Source of the DNA: Roseateles_B flavus
GTDB lineage: Bacteria; Pseudomonadota; Gammaproteobacteria; Burkholderiales; Burkholderiaceae_C
Assembly: GCF_039872765.1 (NCBI RefSeq)
Contig: NZ_JBDPZC010000007.1
Coordinates: 248,001 to 312,000 of the forward strand
DNA: 64,000 bases
Reading direction: 5' to 3'
Positions 16,866 through 26,364 of this stretch are shown one piece after another. The translations under genes and the position numbers were made by a program. The notes below the pieces were generated by a model that had not been told where the DNA came from, ran no database searches, and worked only from the letters and a program-made list of their open reading frames with translations. Position 1 is the first letter of the stretch; each line of letters opens with the position of its first letter.

Positions 16866-16948
16866 GAACGCTTTCAAAAGGGTTGTCAATCCAGTGGCAG
16901 GGTCCGGGGCCCGTCGCATTCCGATGACGGCCCCCGGATCACTCGAGA

Positions 16949-17512
16949 TCAGAAGCGGTACTTCACGCCGGCCGACACATTGTTGGCCGTGCGACCGAAG
17001 CCCTGGCCATCGGCCGTCGGCAGGTTGTTGTAGCGGGTGACTTCACCGCGCAGCGAGAGCTGATCGCTCAGCTTGTACTCCAGGCCGGCGCCCAGCTTGA
17101 AGCCCACGGTGTGGTCCGAGCCGCCGGCGCTGAAGTCGCGGTCGTAGCGGGCGGCGCCCAGGCGGCCGTAGAGGGACAGGTCTTGCGTCAGGGCCGTGCT
17201 GGCCAGCAGGTCGGCGTTCAGGGCCTTGGTCTTGGCGCTGGCGTCACCGATCTTGGCCTTGCCCAGGTCGGCATAGCCCAGTTCCACGGCGAAGTTCTTG
17301 TCGATCTTGTAGCCGCCATACAGGTTCAGGCTGTTGCTGTTGCGGTCGGAGCTCTGGCTGCCGGCGTTGAGGTTCTGCTTGGTGCGGCCGATGTCGGCGC
17401 CCATGTAGAAGCCTTGCTCCTTGTCGGCAGCATGGGCGCTGAGGCTGGCCAGGGCGATCAGGCTGCCACCGGCGGCGGTCTTGATGAGGCGGGCGATGTG
17501 CTTGGTGTTCAT
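16949..17512 (-). CDS. OmpA-like/porin-family outer-membrane beta-barrel protein
   Basis: A 187-residue protein with a signal peptide (AAGGSLIALASLSAHA) and a mature eight-strand barrel. Alternating strands such as GFYMGADIGRTKQN, NLYGGYKIDKNFAVELGY and LSLYGRLGAARYDRD are visible, with a C-terminal Phe (GVKYRF) that serves as the BAM recognition end. It resembles the OmpA-barrel/Opa-like small barrels, not the 16-strand porins. A good AGGAGA precedes the ATG. It is divergent from narK1 with a 325-base gap. A role in nitrate respiration is not shown; placement between narXL and narK1 may be chance. Confidence 0.8.
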   Translation of the reverse strand: MNTKHIARLIKTAAGGSLIALASLSAHAADKEQGFYMGADIGRTKQNLNAGSQSSDRNSNSLNLYGGYKIDKNFAVELGYADLGKAKIGDASAKTKALNADLLASTALTQDLSLYGRLGAARYDRDFSAGGSDHTVGFKLGAGLEYKLSDQLSLRGEVTRYNNLPTADGQGFGRTANNVSAGVKYRF

Positions 17513-17669
17513 GGCGTTCTCTCCTTTGCTTGCTGCGAAACATTCGCGGCATGGAAAGAATTCTGTTCGTCGAGCCCTCCGGCGTCAGTGGCGCTTGCGT
17601 ATGCGCTTTGTGACGGTCTTTGACAGCCCGGGAGGGCCTGTCCTTCGACCGCTCTTTCGCCGTGCCGCC

Positions 17670-17683
17670 TTGATCAAACGCAA
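17670..17683 (+). promoter_or_regulatory. Weak FNR-like box upstream of narK1
   Basis: TTGATCAAACGCAA matches TTGAT-N4-ATCAA in eight of ten positions and lies 155 bases before the narK1 start, in the divergent gap with the barrel gene. An FNR site is expected for this operon, but the match is imperfect. Confidence 0.35.
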
Positions 17684-17707
17684 GCTCCGGCCATTCTCAC
17701 AATGGGC

Positions 17708-17723
17708 TAGTCCTTCGGAACTA
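17708..17723. promoter_or_regulatory. Possible NarL-type 7-2-7 site
   Basis: TAGTCCTTCGGAACTA is an imperfect inverted repeat of two heptamers around a two-base spacer, the 7-2-7 arrangement of NarL/NarP sites. The heptamers match TACYNMT in six and five of seven positions; both have G where the consensus has C. A further TAGTTCT lies near 17742. Confidence 0.3.
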
Positions 17724-17837
17724 TGGGGGCGGGAAGGGCGCTAGTTCTTGTGCACCCGCGGGCTTGGCTCCATCGAAGGATGTTCGCAAGAAGGCCCTTT
17801 GGCCACAGTAGCGACATGGAGAAAAAGGAGTCCGTCC

Positions 17838-19130
17838 ATGTCTGATACCACCGCGCCCAGGCCCAATGGCAGCGGCCGCGCCCTCTCGGTCCTGATCGTC
17901 AGCACCTTGGCGTTCACGGTCTGCTTCATGGTCTGGATGATGTTCGGCGTCATCGGCATCCCCATCAAGAAGCAGCTGGGCCTGAACGCCACCGAGTTCG
18001 GCCTGCTGACCGCCACGCCCGTGCTCACCGGCTCGCTGATCCGCGTGCCCCTGGGCATCTGGACCGACAAGTTCGGCGGCCGCATCGTCTTCTTCTGCCT
18101 GATGCTGGCCTGCGTGATCCCCATCTGGCTGATGGCCTACGCCACGGCTTACTGGCACTTCCTGGTGATCGGCCTTTTCGTGGGCATGGCCGGCGGCTCC
18201 TTCTCGGTGGGCACGCCCTATGTGGCCCGCTGGTTCCCCAAGCAGCGCCAGGGCTTCGCGATGGGCGTGTTCGGCGCGGGCAACTCCGGTGCCGCCGTCA
18301 ACAAGTTCGTGGCCCCGGGCCTGGTCGTGGCCTTTGGCTGGACCATGGTCCCGCATGTCTATGCCGCCGTGCTGCTGGGCACGGCCATCCTGTTCTGGTT
18401 CTTCAGCCACCACGACGAATCGCACACGGTGGCCAGCAAGGCCAGCTTCGTCTCGCAGCTCAAGGCGCTGAAGGACCCCAAGGTGCTGAAGTACTGCCAG
18501 TACTACTCCATCGTCTTTGGCGGCTATGTGGCCCTGAGCCTGTGGATGGTGCAGTACTACGTGGGCGAGTACGGCCTGGACATCCGCGTGGCCGCCCTGC
18601 TGGCCGCCTGCTTCTCGCTGCCCGGCGGCGTGCTGCGCGCCATCGGCGGCTGGCTCAGCGACAAGTACGGCGCCCACAGCGTCACCTGGTGGGTGATGTG
18701 GGTGAGCTGGATCTGCCTGTTCCTGCTGTCCTACCCGCAGACCGACTTCACCGTGCAGACCGTCAACGGCGCGCGCACCTTCCACATCGGCCTGAACGTC
18801 TACGGCTTCACCGGCCTGATGGCCATCCTGGGCGTGGCCTGGGCCTTCGGCAAGGCCAGCGTCTTCAAGTACATCAGCGACGACTACGGCGCCAACATCG
18901 GCACCATCAGCGGCATCGTCGGCCTGGCCGGCGGCCTGGGCGGCTTCATCCTGCCCATCATGTTCGGCGCGCTGATGGACTACACCGGCGTGCGCTCCAG
19001 CTGCTTCATGCTGATGTACGGCGTGGTCTGGGTCTCGCTGATCTGGATGTACTGGACCGAAGTCCGCAAGACCGAAGTGATGGGCAAGAACGCCCCGGTC
19101 TCGCCCATCTCCCAATCTTTCGCGCGATGA
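17838..19130 (+). CDS. narK1: Nitrate transporter NarK1 (nitrate/H+ symporter type)
   Basis: ATG 17838 follows AAGGAG. The 430-residue MFS protein has 12 predicted helices, the two nitrate signatures GVFGAGNSGAA and GIVGLAGGLGGF, and the substrate-binding Arg residues in GSLIRVPLGIW and GGVLRAIGGWLSDKYG. In organisms with tandem narK genes the first, shorter one usually belongs to the NarK1 group, thought to bring nitrate in with protons, while the second exchanges nitrate for nitrite. It opens the operon narK1-narK2-narGHJI, with narK2 44 bases downstream. Import is needed because the NarG active site faces the cytoplasm. Confidence 0.9.
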   Translation: MSDTTAPRPNGSGRALSVLIVSTLAFTVCFMVWMMFGVIGIPIKKQLGLNATEFGLLTATPVLTGSLIRVPLGIWTDKFGGRIVFFCLMLACVIPIWLMAYATAYWHFLVIGLFVGMAGGSFSVGTPYVARWFPKQRQGFAMGVFGAGNSGAAVNKFVAPGLVVAFGWTMVPHVYAAVLLGTAILFWFFSHHDESHTVASKASFVSQLKALKDPKVLKYCQYYSIVFGGYVALSLWMVQYYVGEYGLDIRVAALLAACFSLPGGVLRAIGGWLSDKYGAHSVTWWVMWVSWICLFLLSYPQTDFTVQTVNGARTFHIGLNVYGFTGLMAILGVAWAFGKASVFKYISDDYGANIGTISGIVGLAGGLGGFILPIMFGALMDYTGVRSSCFMLMYGVVWVSLIWMYWTEVRKTEVMGKNAPVSPISQSFAR

Positions 19131-19174
19131 GGTGCTCGCGCTGAGACGCGGGACCTGATCTCTCAGGAGCAGTC

Positions 19175-20830
19175 ATGAACACCACCACCCATCCCGCCGT
19201 GCCCGCTGCCCCGAGCAGTGGTGCCGGCGACATCCAGGACTGGCGTCCCGAGGACGAGCAGTTCTGGGCCCAGACCGGCAGCAAGATCGCCTACCGCAAC
19301 CTCTGGATCTCGATTCCCGCGCTGCTGTGCGGCTTCGCGGTCTGGGGCATGTGGGGCATCATCACCGTGCAGATGCTCAACCTGGGCTTCCCCTTCAGCC
19401 AGGCCGAGCTCTTCACGCTGACGGCCATCGCCGGCATCTCTGGCGCCACCATGCGCATCCCGGCTTCGTTCCTGATCCGCATGGCCGGTGGCCGCAACAC
19501 CATCTTCCTGACCACGGCCATGCTGCTGGCCCCGGCCATCGGCACGGGCATCGCGCTGCAGCACCCCGAGTGGCCGCTGTGGGTCTTCCAGCTGATGGCC
19601 CTGTGGTCCGGCGTGGGCGGCGGCAACTTTGCCTCGTCGATGTCCAACATCAGCACCTTCTTCCCCAAGCGACTGCAGGGCACGGCACTGGGCCTGAACG
19701 CCGGCCTGGGCAATTTCGGCGTCACGACCATGCAGATCGTGATCCCGCTGGTGATGACCATCGGCCTGTTCGGTGCCTTCGGCGGCGAGGCCAAGGCGCT
19801 CATCAAGGACAGCGGCTGGATCTTCGGCAAGATCAAGGCGGGCACGCCCACCTACATCCAGAACGCCGGCTTCGCCTGGGTGCTGTCCCTGGTGCCGCTG
19901 GCCGTGCTGTGCTGGTTCGGCATGAACAACCTGAAGACGGTGACGCCCAACAGCGGCTCACCCGTCAGCGCCTTCCTGAAGATCACCTACCTGTACTCGC
20001 TGGCCTTCGTGCCCTCGATCGGCATGCTGTACCTGTACCTGCCGGCACCGACGGGTCTGGGTCTGCTGAACATGTGGGTCGCGATCCCGCTGGACATCAT
20101 GGCCGCGCTGGTGGTGATGAAGCTGGCCGCCTTCGGCACCATGAAGGAGAACGTGGCCAAGCAGTTCGAGATCTTCAAGAACAAGCACACCTGGAGCATG
20201 ACGGCGCTGTACGTGGTGACCTTCGGCAGCTTCATCGGCTTCTCGATGGCCCTGCCGCTGGCCATCACCGTGATCTTCGGCTTCATCCACGCCCCCGATG
20301 CCGCTGGCGTCATGCAGCACACGCTGAAGAACCCCAACGCCCCGTCCGCACTGACCTATGCCTGGATCGGTCCCTTCGTCGGCGCCGCCGTGCGCCCCAT
20401 CGGTGGCTGGATCTCTGACAAGGTTGGCGGCTCCATCGTCACCCAGGTCATCTCGGCCCTCATGGTCGTGGCCTCGGCCGCGGTGGGCTACGTGATGATG
20501 CAGGCCTACGGCTCCTCGGCCCCCGAGCAGTACTTCCCCATGTTCATGGGCCTGTTCGTGCTGCTCTTCGCCGCCAGCGGCGTGGGCAATGGCTCGACCT
20601 TCCGCAGCGTGGGTTTCATCTTCGATCGCCAGCAGGCCGGCCCCGTGCTGGGCTGGACCTCGGCCGTCGCCGCCTACGGCGCCTTCATCGCCCCGGTGCT
20701 GATCGGCCAGCAGATCAAGGCCGGCACGCCGCAGTACGCCTTCTACGGCTTCTCGGTCTTCTACGCCGTGTGCCTGGTGCTGAACTGGTGGTTCTACCTG
20801 CGCGCCAAGGCCTACGTGAAGAACCCCTGA
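19175..20830 (+). CDS. narK2: Nitrate/nitrite transporter NarK2
   Basis: A 551-residue NarK/NarU-type MFS protein, longer than NarK1 because of an N-terminal cytoplasmic extension of about 40 residues and a large loop near residues 200-230. Conserved parts include ATMRIPASFLIRMAGGRN, the signature GLNAGLGNFGVTTMQ and AAVRPIGGWISDKVGG. By family it is expected to exchange external nitrate for internal nitrite, removing the toxic product of NarG. GGAG precedes the ATG. narG begins 79 bases downstream. Its hydrophobic content fits about 12 helices. Confidence 0.9.
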   Translation: MNTTTHPAVPAAPSSGAGDIQDWRPEDEQFWAQTGSKIAYRNLWISIPALLCGFAVWGMWGIITVQMLNLGFPFSQAELFTLTAIAGISGATMRIPASFLIRMAGGRNTIFLTTAMLLAPAIGTGIALQHPEWPLWVFQLMALWSGVGGGNFASSMSNISTFFPKRLQGTALGLNAGLGNFGVTTMQIVIPLVMTIGLFGAFGGEAKALIKDSGWIFGKIKAGTPTYIQNAGFAWVLSLVPLAVLCWFGMNNLKTVTPNSGSPVSAFLKITYLYSLAFVPSIGMLYLYLPAPTGLGLLNMWVAIPLDIMAALVVMKLAAFGTMKENVAKQFEIFKNKHTWSMTALYVVTFGSFIGFSMALPLAITVIFGFIHAPDAAGVMQHTLKNPNAPSALTYAWIGPFVGAAVRPIGGWISDKVGGSIVTQVISALMVVASAAVGYVMMQAYGSSAPEQYFPMFMGLFVLLFAASGVGNGSTFRSVGFIFDRQQAGPVLGWTSAVAAYGAFIAPVLIGQQIKAGTPQYAFYGFSVFYAVCLVLNWWFYLRAKAYVKNP

Positions 20831-20909
20831 CAGGCCGCTAACCCCCAAGCATTCGACGGCCGGACTCTCCAACAGGGACCGGCCGCACCCCAAGACACAG
20901 GATCAGCAT

Positions 20910-23900
20910 ATGAGCCACTTTCTCGACCGACTGAGCTACTTCGCCCAGCCCAAGGAAGACTTCGCCGACGGCCACGGCCGCGTCACCGGCGAGGACCGCA
21001 CCTGGGAAGACGCCTACCGCAACCGCTGGGCCCACGACAAGATCGTGCGCTCCACCCACGGCACGAACTGCACGGGCTCCTGCTCGTGGAAGATCTACGT
21101 GAAGGGCGGCATCGTCACCTGGGAGACCCAGCAGACCGACTATCCCCGCACCCGCGCCGACCTGCCCAACCACGAGCCCCGTGGCTGTGCTCGTGGCGCC
21201 TCCTACAGCTGGTACCTCTACAGCGCCAACCGCGTGAAGTACCCCATGGTGCGCGGCGCCCTGCTCAAGCACTGGCGGGCCGCGCGCGCCGTGGCCAAGA
21301 GCCCGGTGGATGCCTGGACCAACATCGTCGAGAACCAGGAAGCCCGCCGTGAATGGCAGAAGGAGCGGGGCCTGGGCGGCTTCGTGCGCTCCAGCTGGGA
21401 CGAGGTCAACGAGATCATCGCCAGCGCCAACATCTACACCGTCAAGAAGCATGGCCCGGACCGCGTGATCGGCTTCTCGCCCATTCCGGCCATGTCCATG
21501 ATCAGCTACGCTGCCGGCAGCCGCTACCTGAGCCTGCTGGGCGGCGTGTGCATGAGCTTCTACGACTGGTACTGCGACCTGCCGCCGTCCAGCCCGCAGA
21601 TCTGGGGCGAGCAGACCGATGTGCCTGAGAGCGCCGACTGGTACAACAGCAACTACATCATCGCCTGGGGCTCCAACGTGCCCCAGACCCGCACGCCGGA
21701 CGCGCACTTCTTCACCGAAGTCCGCTACAAGGGCACGAAGACCGTTGCCATCACGCCGGACTACGCGGAGATCTCCAAGCTCTGCGACATCTGGATGCAC
21801 CCCAAGCAGGGCACCGATGCCGCGATCGCCATGGCCATGGGCCATGTGATCTTCAAGGAGTTCTACTTCGAAAAGCGGTCCGCGTATTTCGACGACTACG
21901 CACGCCGCTACACCGACCTCCCGCTGCTCGTGCAGCTGAAGAAGACCACCACGCCCGACGGTCGCACCCTGCTGGTGCCGGACCGCTACCTGCGTGCCAG
22001 CGACTTCGGCGGCAAGCTGGGCCAGGACAACAACCCCGACTGGAAGACGCTGGCCTTCGACCAGGACGGCAAGGTCGTGGTGCCCAACGGCTCCATCGGC
22101 TTCCGCTGGGGCGCCAGCGAGCGCGACGACCTGGGCAAGTGGAATCTGGAGAACAAGGAAGCCCGCGGTGACAGCGACGTCACCCTGCGGCTCTCGCTGC
22201 TGGAGGCCAAGGAGCCGCAGCACGAGATCGCGGAGGTCGGCTTCCCGTACTTCGGCGGCATCGAGTCCCCGCAGTTCACCGCCAACAAGCAGCAGGACGT
22301 GCTGGCCCGCAAGGTGCCGGTGCAGCGCCTGAAGCTGGGCAAGCACGAGGATGCTGGCGAGGTGCTGGTGGCCACCGTCTTCGACCTGCAAGTGGCGCAG
22401 TACGGCGTGGACCGTGGCCTGGGTGACGACTGCCCCAAGAGCTATGACGACAACAAGCCCTACACCCCCGCCTGGGCCGAGCACATCACCGGCGTGAAGC
22501 GCGAGCAGATCACCACCGTGGCCCGCGAGTTTGCCGACAACGCCGACAAGACCCGCGGCCGCTCCATGGTCATCATCGGCGCCGCGATGAACCACTGGTA
22601 CCACTGCGACATGAACTACCGCGGCATCATCAACATGCTGATGATGTGCGGCTGCATCGGCCAGAGCGGCGGCGGCTGGGCGCATTACGTGGGTCAGGAG
22701 AAGCTGCGCCCGCAGACCGGCTGGACGGCCCTGGCCTTCGCGCTGGACTGGATCCGCCCGCCGCGCCAGATGAACTCCACCAGCTTCTTCTACGCCCACA
22801 CCGACCAGTGGCGCTATGAGAAGCTGGATGTGCAGGAGGTGCTCTCGCCCCTGGCCGACAAGTCCAAGTTCGGCGGCAGCCTGATCGACTACAACGTGCG
22901 CGCCGAGCGCATGGGCTGGCTGCCCAGCGCGCCTCAGCTGCAGACCAACCCGATCGAGGTGGTCAAGACCGCGCAGGCCCAGGGCCTGGACGCCAAGGAC
23001 TACGCCGTCAAGGCGCTGAAGGACGGCAGCCTGCGCATGAGCTGCGAGGACCCGGACCATCCGGACAACTGGCCGCGCAATATGTTCGTGTGGCGCTCCA
23101 ACATCCTGGGCTCCTCCGGCAAGGGCCACGAGTACTTCCTCAAGCACCTGCTGGGCACCACCAACGGCGTGCAGGGCAAGGACCTGGGCCGCGACGACGC
23201 CAAGCCCGAGGAAGTGGTCTGGCACGACAAGGCGCCCGAAGGCAAGCTGGACCTGCTGGTCACGCTGGATTTCCGCATGAGCACGACCTGCCTGTACTCG
23301 GACATCGTGCTGCCCACCGCCACCTGGTACGAGAAGAACGACCTCAACACCAGCGACATGCACCCCTTCATCCACCCGCTGTCCACCGCGGTGGATCCGG
23401 CCTGGCAGGCCCGCAGCGACTGGGAGATCTACAAGGGCTTCGCCAAGAGCGTGTCCGAGCTCTGCGTCGGCCACCTGGGGGTCGAGAAGGAAGTGGTGCT
23501 GACGCCGCTGATGCATGACAGCCCTGCCGAGCTGGCCCAGCCCTTCGACGTGAAGGAATGGAAGAAGGGCGAGGTCGAGCTGATCCCCGGCAAGACCGCG
23601 CCGCAGATCGCCGTCATCGAGCGCGATTACCCCAACCTCTACAAGCGCTTCACCGCCCTGGGCCCCTTGATGAACAAGGTGGGCAACGGCGGCAAGGGCA
23701 TCGGCTGGGACACCAAGACCGAGGTCGAGCAGCTCGGCGAACTCAACGGCCTGGTGCGCGATGAAGGCGTCACCAAGGGGATGCCCAAGATCGAGAGCGA
23801 CATCGACGCCACCGAGGTGGTGCTGCAGCTGGCACCCGAGACCAATGGCCACGTGGCCGTCAAGGCCTGGGAAGCGCTGTCCAAGCAGACCGGCCGCGAG

Positions 23901-24686
23901 CACGCCCACCTGGCCCTGCACCGCGAGGACGAGAAGATCCGCTTCCGCGACATCCAGGCGCAGCCGCGCAAGATCATCTCCTCGCCGACCTGGTCGGGCC
24001 TGGAGAGCGAGAAGGTCTCCTACAACGCCGGCTACACCAATGTGCATGAACTGATCCCATGGCGCACCCTGACCGGCCGCCAGCAGTTCTACCAGGACCA
24101 CCCCTGGATGCTGGCCTTCGGCGAGGGCTTCAGCAGCTATCGCCCGCCGGTGGACCTGAAGACCCTGCACGAGGTGGAGGGCAAGAAGCCCAACGGCCAC
24201 AAGGAGATCGCGCTCAACTTCATCACGCCGCACCAGAAGTGGGGCATCCACTCGACCTACAGCGACAACCTCATGATGCTGACGCTCAACCGCGGCGGCT
24301 CGGTGGTGTGGCTCTCGGAAGAGGACGCCAAGGAAGCCGGTATCGAGGACAACGACTGGATCGAGCTCTTCAACAGCAACGGCGCCATCGCGGCGCGGGC
24401 GGTGGTGAGCCAGCGCGTGAACAAGGGCATGACGCTCATGTACCACTCGCAGGAAAAGATCATCAACACCCCGGGGGCTGAGATCACCGGCACGCGCGGC
24501 GGCATCCACAACTCGGTGACCCGCATCGTGACCAAGCCCACCCACATGATCGGCGGCTACGCGCAGCTGAGCTACGGCTTCAACTACTACGGAACGATCG
24601 GCACCAACCGCGATGAATTCGTGCTGGTGCGCAAGATGGCCAAGGTGGACTGGCTCGACGAGGAGTCGGGCCACCACGCAGCCTGA
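20910..24686 (+). CDS. narG: Respiratory nitrate reductase alpha subunit NarG
   Basis: The full-length 1258-residue catalytic subunit reduces nitrate to nitrite at a bis-MGD molybdenum centre. The FS0 iron-sulfur ligands are visible as His50, Cys54, Cys58 (HGTNCTGSC) and Cys93 (RGCARGASYS), and the molybdenum-ligating aspartate as Asp223 in YCDLPPSSPQ. The N-terminal part lacks a Tat signal, as expected for the cytoplasm-facing enzyme held to the membrane by NarI. Near the C-terminus, THMIGGYAQLSYGFNYYG is the typical MGD-binding end. The gene is intact and in an operon with narK1K2 upstream and narHJI downstream; the gap to narH (143 bases) is long for this operon. Confidence 0.97.
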   Translation: MSHFLDRLSYFAQPKEDFADGHGRVTGEDRTWEDAYRNRWAHDKIVRSTHGTNCTGSCSWKIYVKGGIVTWETQQTDYPRTRADLPNHEPRGCARGASYSWYLYSANRVKYPMVRGALLKHWRAARAVAKSPVDAWTNIVENQEARREWQKERGLGGFVRSSWDEVNEIIASANIYTVKKHGPDRVIGFSPIPAMSMISYAAGSRYLSLLGGVCMSFYDWYCDLPPSSPQIWGEQTDVPESADWYNSNYIIAWGSNVPQTRTPDAHFFTEVRYKGTKTVAITPDYAEISKLCDIWMHPKQGTDAAIAMAMGHVIFKEFYFEKRSAYFDDYARRYTDLPLLVQLKKTTTPDGRTLLVPDRYLRASDFGGKLGQDNNPDWKTLAFDQDGKVVVPNGSIGFRWGASERDDLGKWNLENKEARGDSDVTLRLSLLEAKEPQHEIAEVGFPYFGGIESPQFTANKQQDVLARKVPVQRLKLGKHEDAGEVLVATVFDLQVAQYGVDRGLGDDCPKSYDDNKPYTPAWAEHITGVKREQITTVAREFADNADKTRGRSMVIIGAAMNHWYHCDMNYRGIINMLMMCGCIGQSGGGWAHYVGQEKLRPQTGWTALAFALDWIRPPRQMNSTSFFYAHTDQWRYEKLDVQEVLSPLADKSKFGGSLIDYNVRAERMGWLPSAPQLQTNPIEVVKTAQAQGLDAKDYAVKALKDGSLRMSCEDPDHPDNWPRNMFVWRSNILGSSGKGHEYFLKHLLGTTNGVQGKDLGRDDAKPEEVVWHDKAPEGKLDLLVTLDFRMSTTCLYSDIVLPTATWYEKNDLNTSDMHPFIHPLSTAVDPAWQARSDWEIYKGFAKSVSELCVGHLGVEKEVVLTPLMHDSPAELAQPFDVKEWKKGEVELIPGKTAPQIAVIERDYPNLYKRFTALGPLMNKVGNGGKGIGWDTKTEVEQLGELNGLVRDEGVTKGMPKIESDIDATEVVLQLAPETNGHVAVKAWEALSKQTGREHAHLALHREDEKIRFRDIQAQPRKIISSPTWSGLESEKVSYNAGYTNVHELIPWRTLTGRQQFYQDHPWMLAFGEGFSSYRPPVDLKTLHEVEGKKPNGHKEIALNFITPHQKWGIHSTYSDNLMMLTLNRGGSVVWLSEEDAKEAGIEDNDWIELFNSNGAIAARAVVSQRVNKGMTLMYHSQEKIINTPGAEITGTRGGIHNSVTRIVTKPTHMIGGYAQLSYGFNYYGTIGTNRDEFVLVRKMAKVDWLDEESGHHAA

Positions 24687-24829
24687 TCCACAAGGCTCAT
24701 TCCATGGACATCCAGTTTTCGATGGCACGGGGGAGGGCGCTGCTTGCTAGCTCCTTCCTTCTCAACGAAGCGTCCTCTCCCGACGCCTTCGGAACTGACT
24801 CAGCGATCTGATAGACAAGGAGTTCCGCG
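24687..24829 (+). other. narG-narH spacer with a possible 35-codon ORF
   Basis: narG and narH are usually almost touching, but here 143 bases separate them. An ATG at 24704 opens 35 codons (MDIQFSMARGRALLASS to TDSAI) ending in TGA at 24809-24811, with only a weak AAGG before it. No family is recognised. A good AAGGAG precedes the narH ATG, so narH translation does not depend on this ORF. No strong hairpin was found. Confidence 0.25.
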
Positions 24830-26353
24830 ATGAAAGTTCGCGCACAAATCGGCATGGTGCTGAACCTGGACAAGTGCATCGGTTGCCACACTTGCTCCGT
24901 CACCTGCAAGAACGTCTGGACCAACCGCTCCGGCATGGAGTACGCATGGTTCAACAACGTCGAATCCAAGCCGGGCATCGGCTATCCCAAGGAATGGGAG
25001 AACCAGGACCGCTGGCACGGCGGCTGGATGCGCAAGAGCGACGGCAGCATCGTCCCTCGCCAGGGTGGCAAGTGGAAGCTGCTGATGCGCATCTTCGCCA
25101 ACCCCAACCTGCCCGAGATCGACGACTACTACGAGCCCTTCACCTTCGACTACGACCACCTGCAGTCGGCGCCGAAGTCCAAGGCCGCGCCTACCGCGCG
25201 ACCGCGCAGCCTGATCACGGGCCAGCGTATGGAGAAGATCCAGTGGGGCCCGAACTGGGAGGAAATCCTCGGCGGTGAATTCTCGAAGCGCAGCAAGGAC
25301 GCCAACTTCGAGAACGTGCAGAAGGAGATCTACGGCCAGTTCGAGAACACCTTCATGATGTACCTGCCGCGCCTGTGCGAGCACTGCCTCAACCCGGCGT
25401 GCGTGGCCTCCTGCCCCTCGGGCTCGATCTACAAGCGCGAGGAAGACGGCATCGTCCTGATCGACCAGGACAAGTGCCGCGGCTGGCGCATGTGCGTCTC
25501 GGGCTGCCCCTACAAGAAGATCTACTACAACTGGCAGAGCGGCAAGGCCGAGAAGTGCGTGTTCTGCTACCCCCGCATCGAATCGGGCCAACCGACCGTC
25601 TGCTCGGAGACCTGCGTGGGCCGCATCCGCTACCTGGGCGTGCTGCTGTACGACGCCGACCGCATCGAGCAGGCCGCGTCCATCAAGGACGACAAGGCGC
25701 TCTACCAGGCCCAGCTGGACATCTTCCTGGACCCCAACGACCCGGCCGTGATCGAGCAGGCCCGCAAGGACGGCGTGCCCGAGGCCTGGCTCGTCGCCGC
25801 CCGCAAGAGCCCGGTCTACAAGATGGCCGTGGACTGGAAGGTGGCCCTGCCGCTGCACCCCGAGTACCGCACGCTGCCCATGGTCTGGTACGTGCCGCCG
25901 CTCTCGCCCATCAGCGCTGCGGCCAACGCCGGGCATGTGGGCGTCAACGGCCTGATCCCCGATGTGAAGCAGCTGCGCATTCCCGTGCAGTACCTGGCCA
26001 ATATGCTCACCGCCGGCGATGTGGTGCCGGTCGAGCGCGCCCTGGAGCGCATGCTGGCCATGCGCGCCTACCAGCGCGGCAAGCACGTGGACGGCGTCGA
26101 GGACAAGACCGTGCTGGACCAGGTCGGCTTGCTGAAGAGCGAGGTCGAGGACATGTACCAGGTCATGGCCATCGCCAACTACGAGGACCGCTTCGTCATC
26201 CCGACCACGCACCGCGAGTACGCCGAGAACGCGTATGACCTGCGCGGTGGCTGTGGCTTCAGCTTCGGCAACGGCTGCTCCGACGGCCAGACCGAGACGA
26301 GCCTGTTCGGTGGCGACAAGAAGCGCACCATCCCCATCAAAACCACAGTCTGA
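24830..26353 (+). CDS. narH: Respiratory nitrate reductase beta subunit NarH
   Basis: The 507-residue electron-transfer subunit has four cysteine clusters: Cys16/19/22/26, Cys183/186/191/195, Cys216/222/226 with Trp219 in place of a fourth Cys, and Cys243/246/258/262. This is the known set of three 4Fe-4S clusters and one 3Fe-4S cluster, where the Trp marks the 3Fe site. It relays electrons from the NarI haems to NarG. No signal peptide is present, as expected. The C-terminal region (VIPTTHREYAENAYDLRG) matches the conserved NarH end. narJ follows 11 bases after the stop. Confidence 0.97.
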   Translation: MKVRAQIGMVLNLDKCIGCHTCSVTCKNVWTNRSGMEYAWFNNVESKPGIGYPKEWENQDRWHGGWMRKSDGSIVPRQGGKWKLLMRIFANPNLPEIDDYYEPFTFDYDHLQSAPKSKAAPTARPRSLITGQRMEKIQWGPNWEEILGGEFSKRSKDANFENVQKEIYGQFENTFMMYLPRLCEHCLNPACVASCPSGSIYKREEDGIVLIDQDKCRGWRMCVSGCPYKKIYYNWQSGKAEKCVFCYPRIESGQPTVCSETCVGRIRYLGVLLYDADRIEQAASIKDDKALYQAQLDIFLDPNDPAVIEQARKDGVPEAWLVAARKSPVYKMAVDWKVALPLHPEYRTLPMVWYVPPLSPISAAANAGHVGVNGLIPDVKQLRIPVQYLANMLTAGDVVPVERALERMLAMRAYQRGKHVDGVEDKTVLDQVGLLKSEVEDMYQVMAIANYEDRFVIPTTHREYAENAYDLRGGCGFSFGNGCSDGQTETSLFGGDKKRTIPIKTTV

Positions 26354-26364
26354 GGGAGCGAAGC

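Noticed and set aside
17171..17190. ACAGGTCTTGCG in the outer-membrane barrel gene as a copy of the 14-mer repeat
   Set aside because: Only about nine bases match and they encode the natural strand sequence LTQDLSLYG, so chance similarity is enough.
20838..24728. A 1296-codon open frame on the strand opposite narG
   Set aside because: It is a shadow of the high-GC third codon positions of narG; the translation is low-complexity His/Gly/Val/Leu-rich and has no domain. Similar long antisense frames lie over most genes here.
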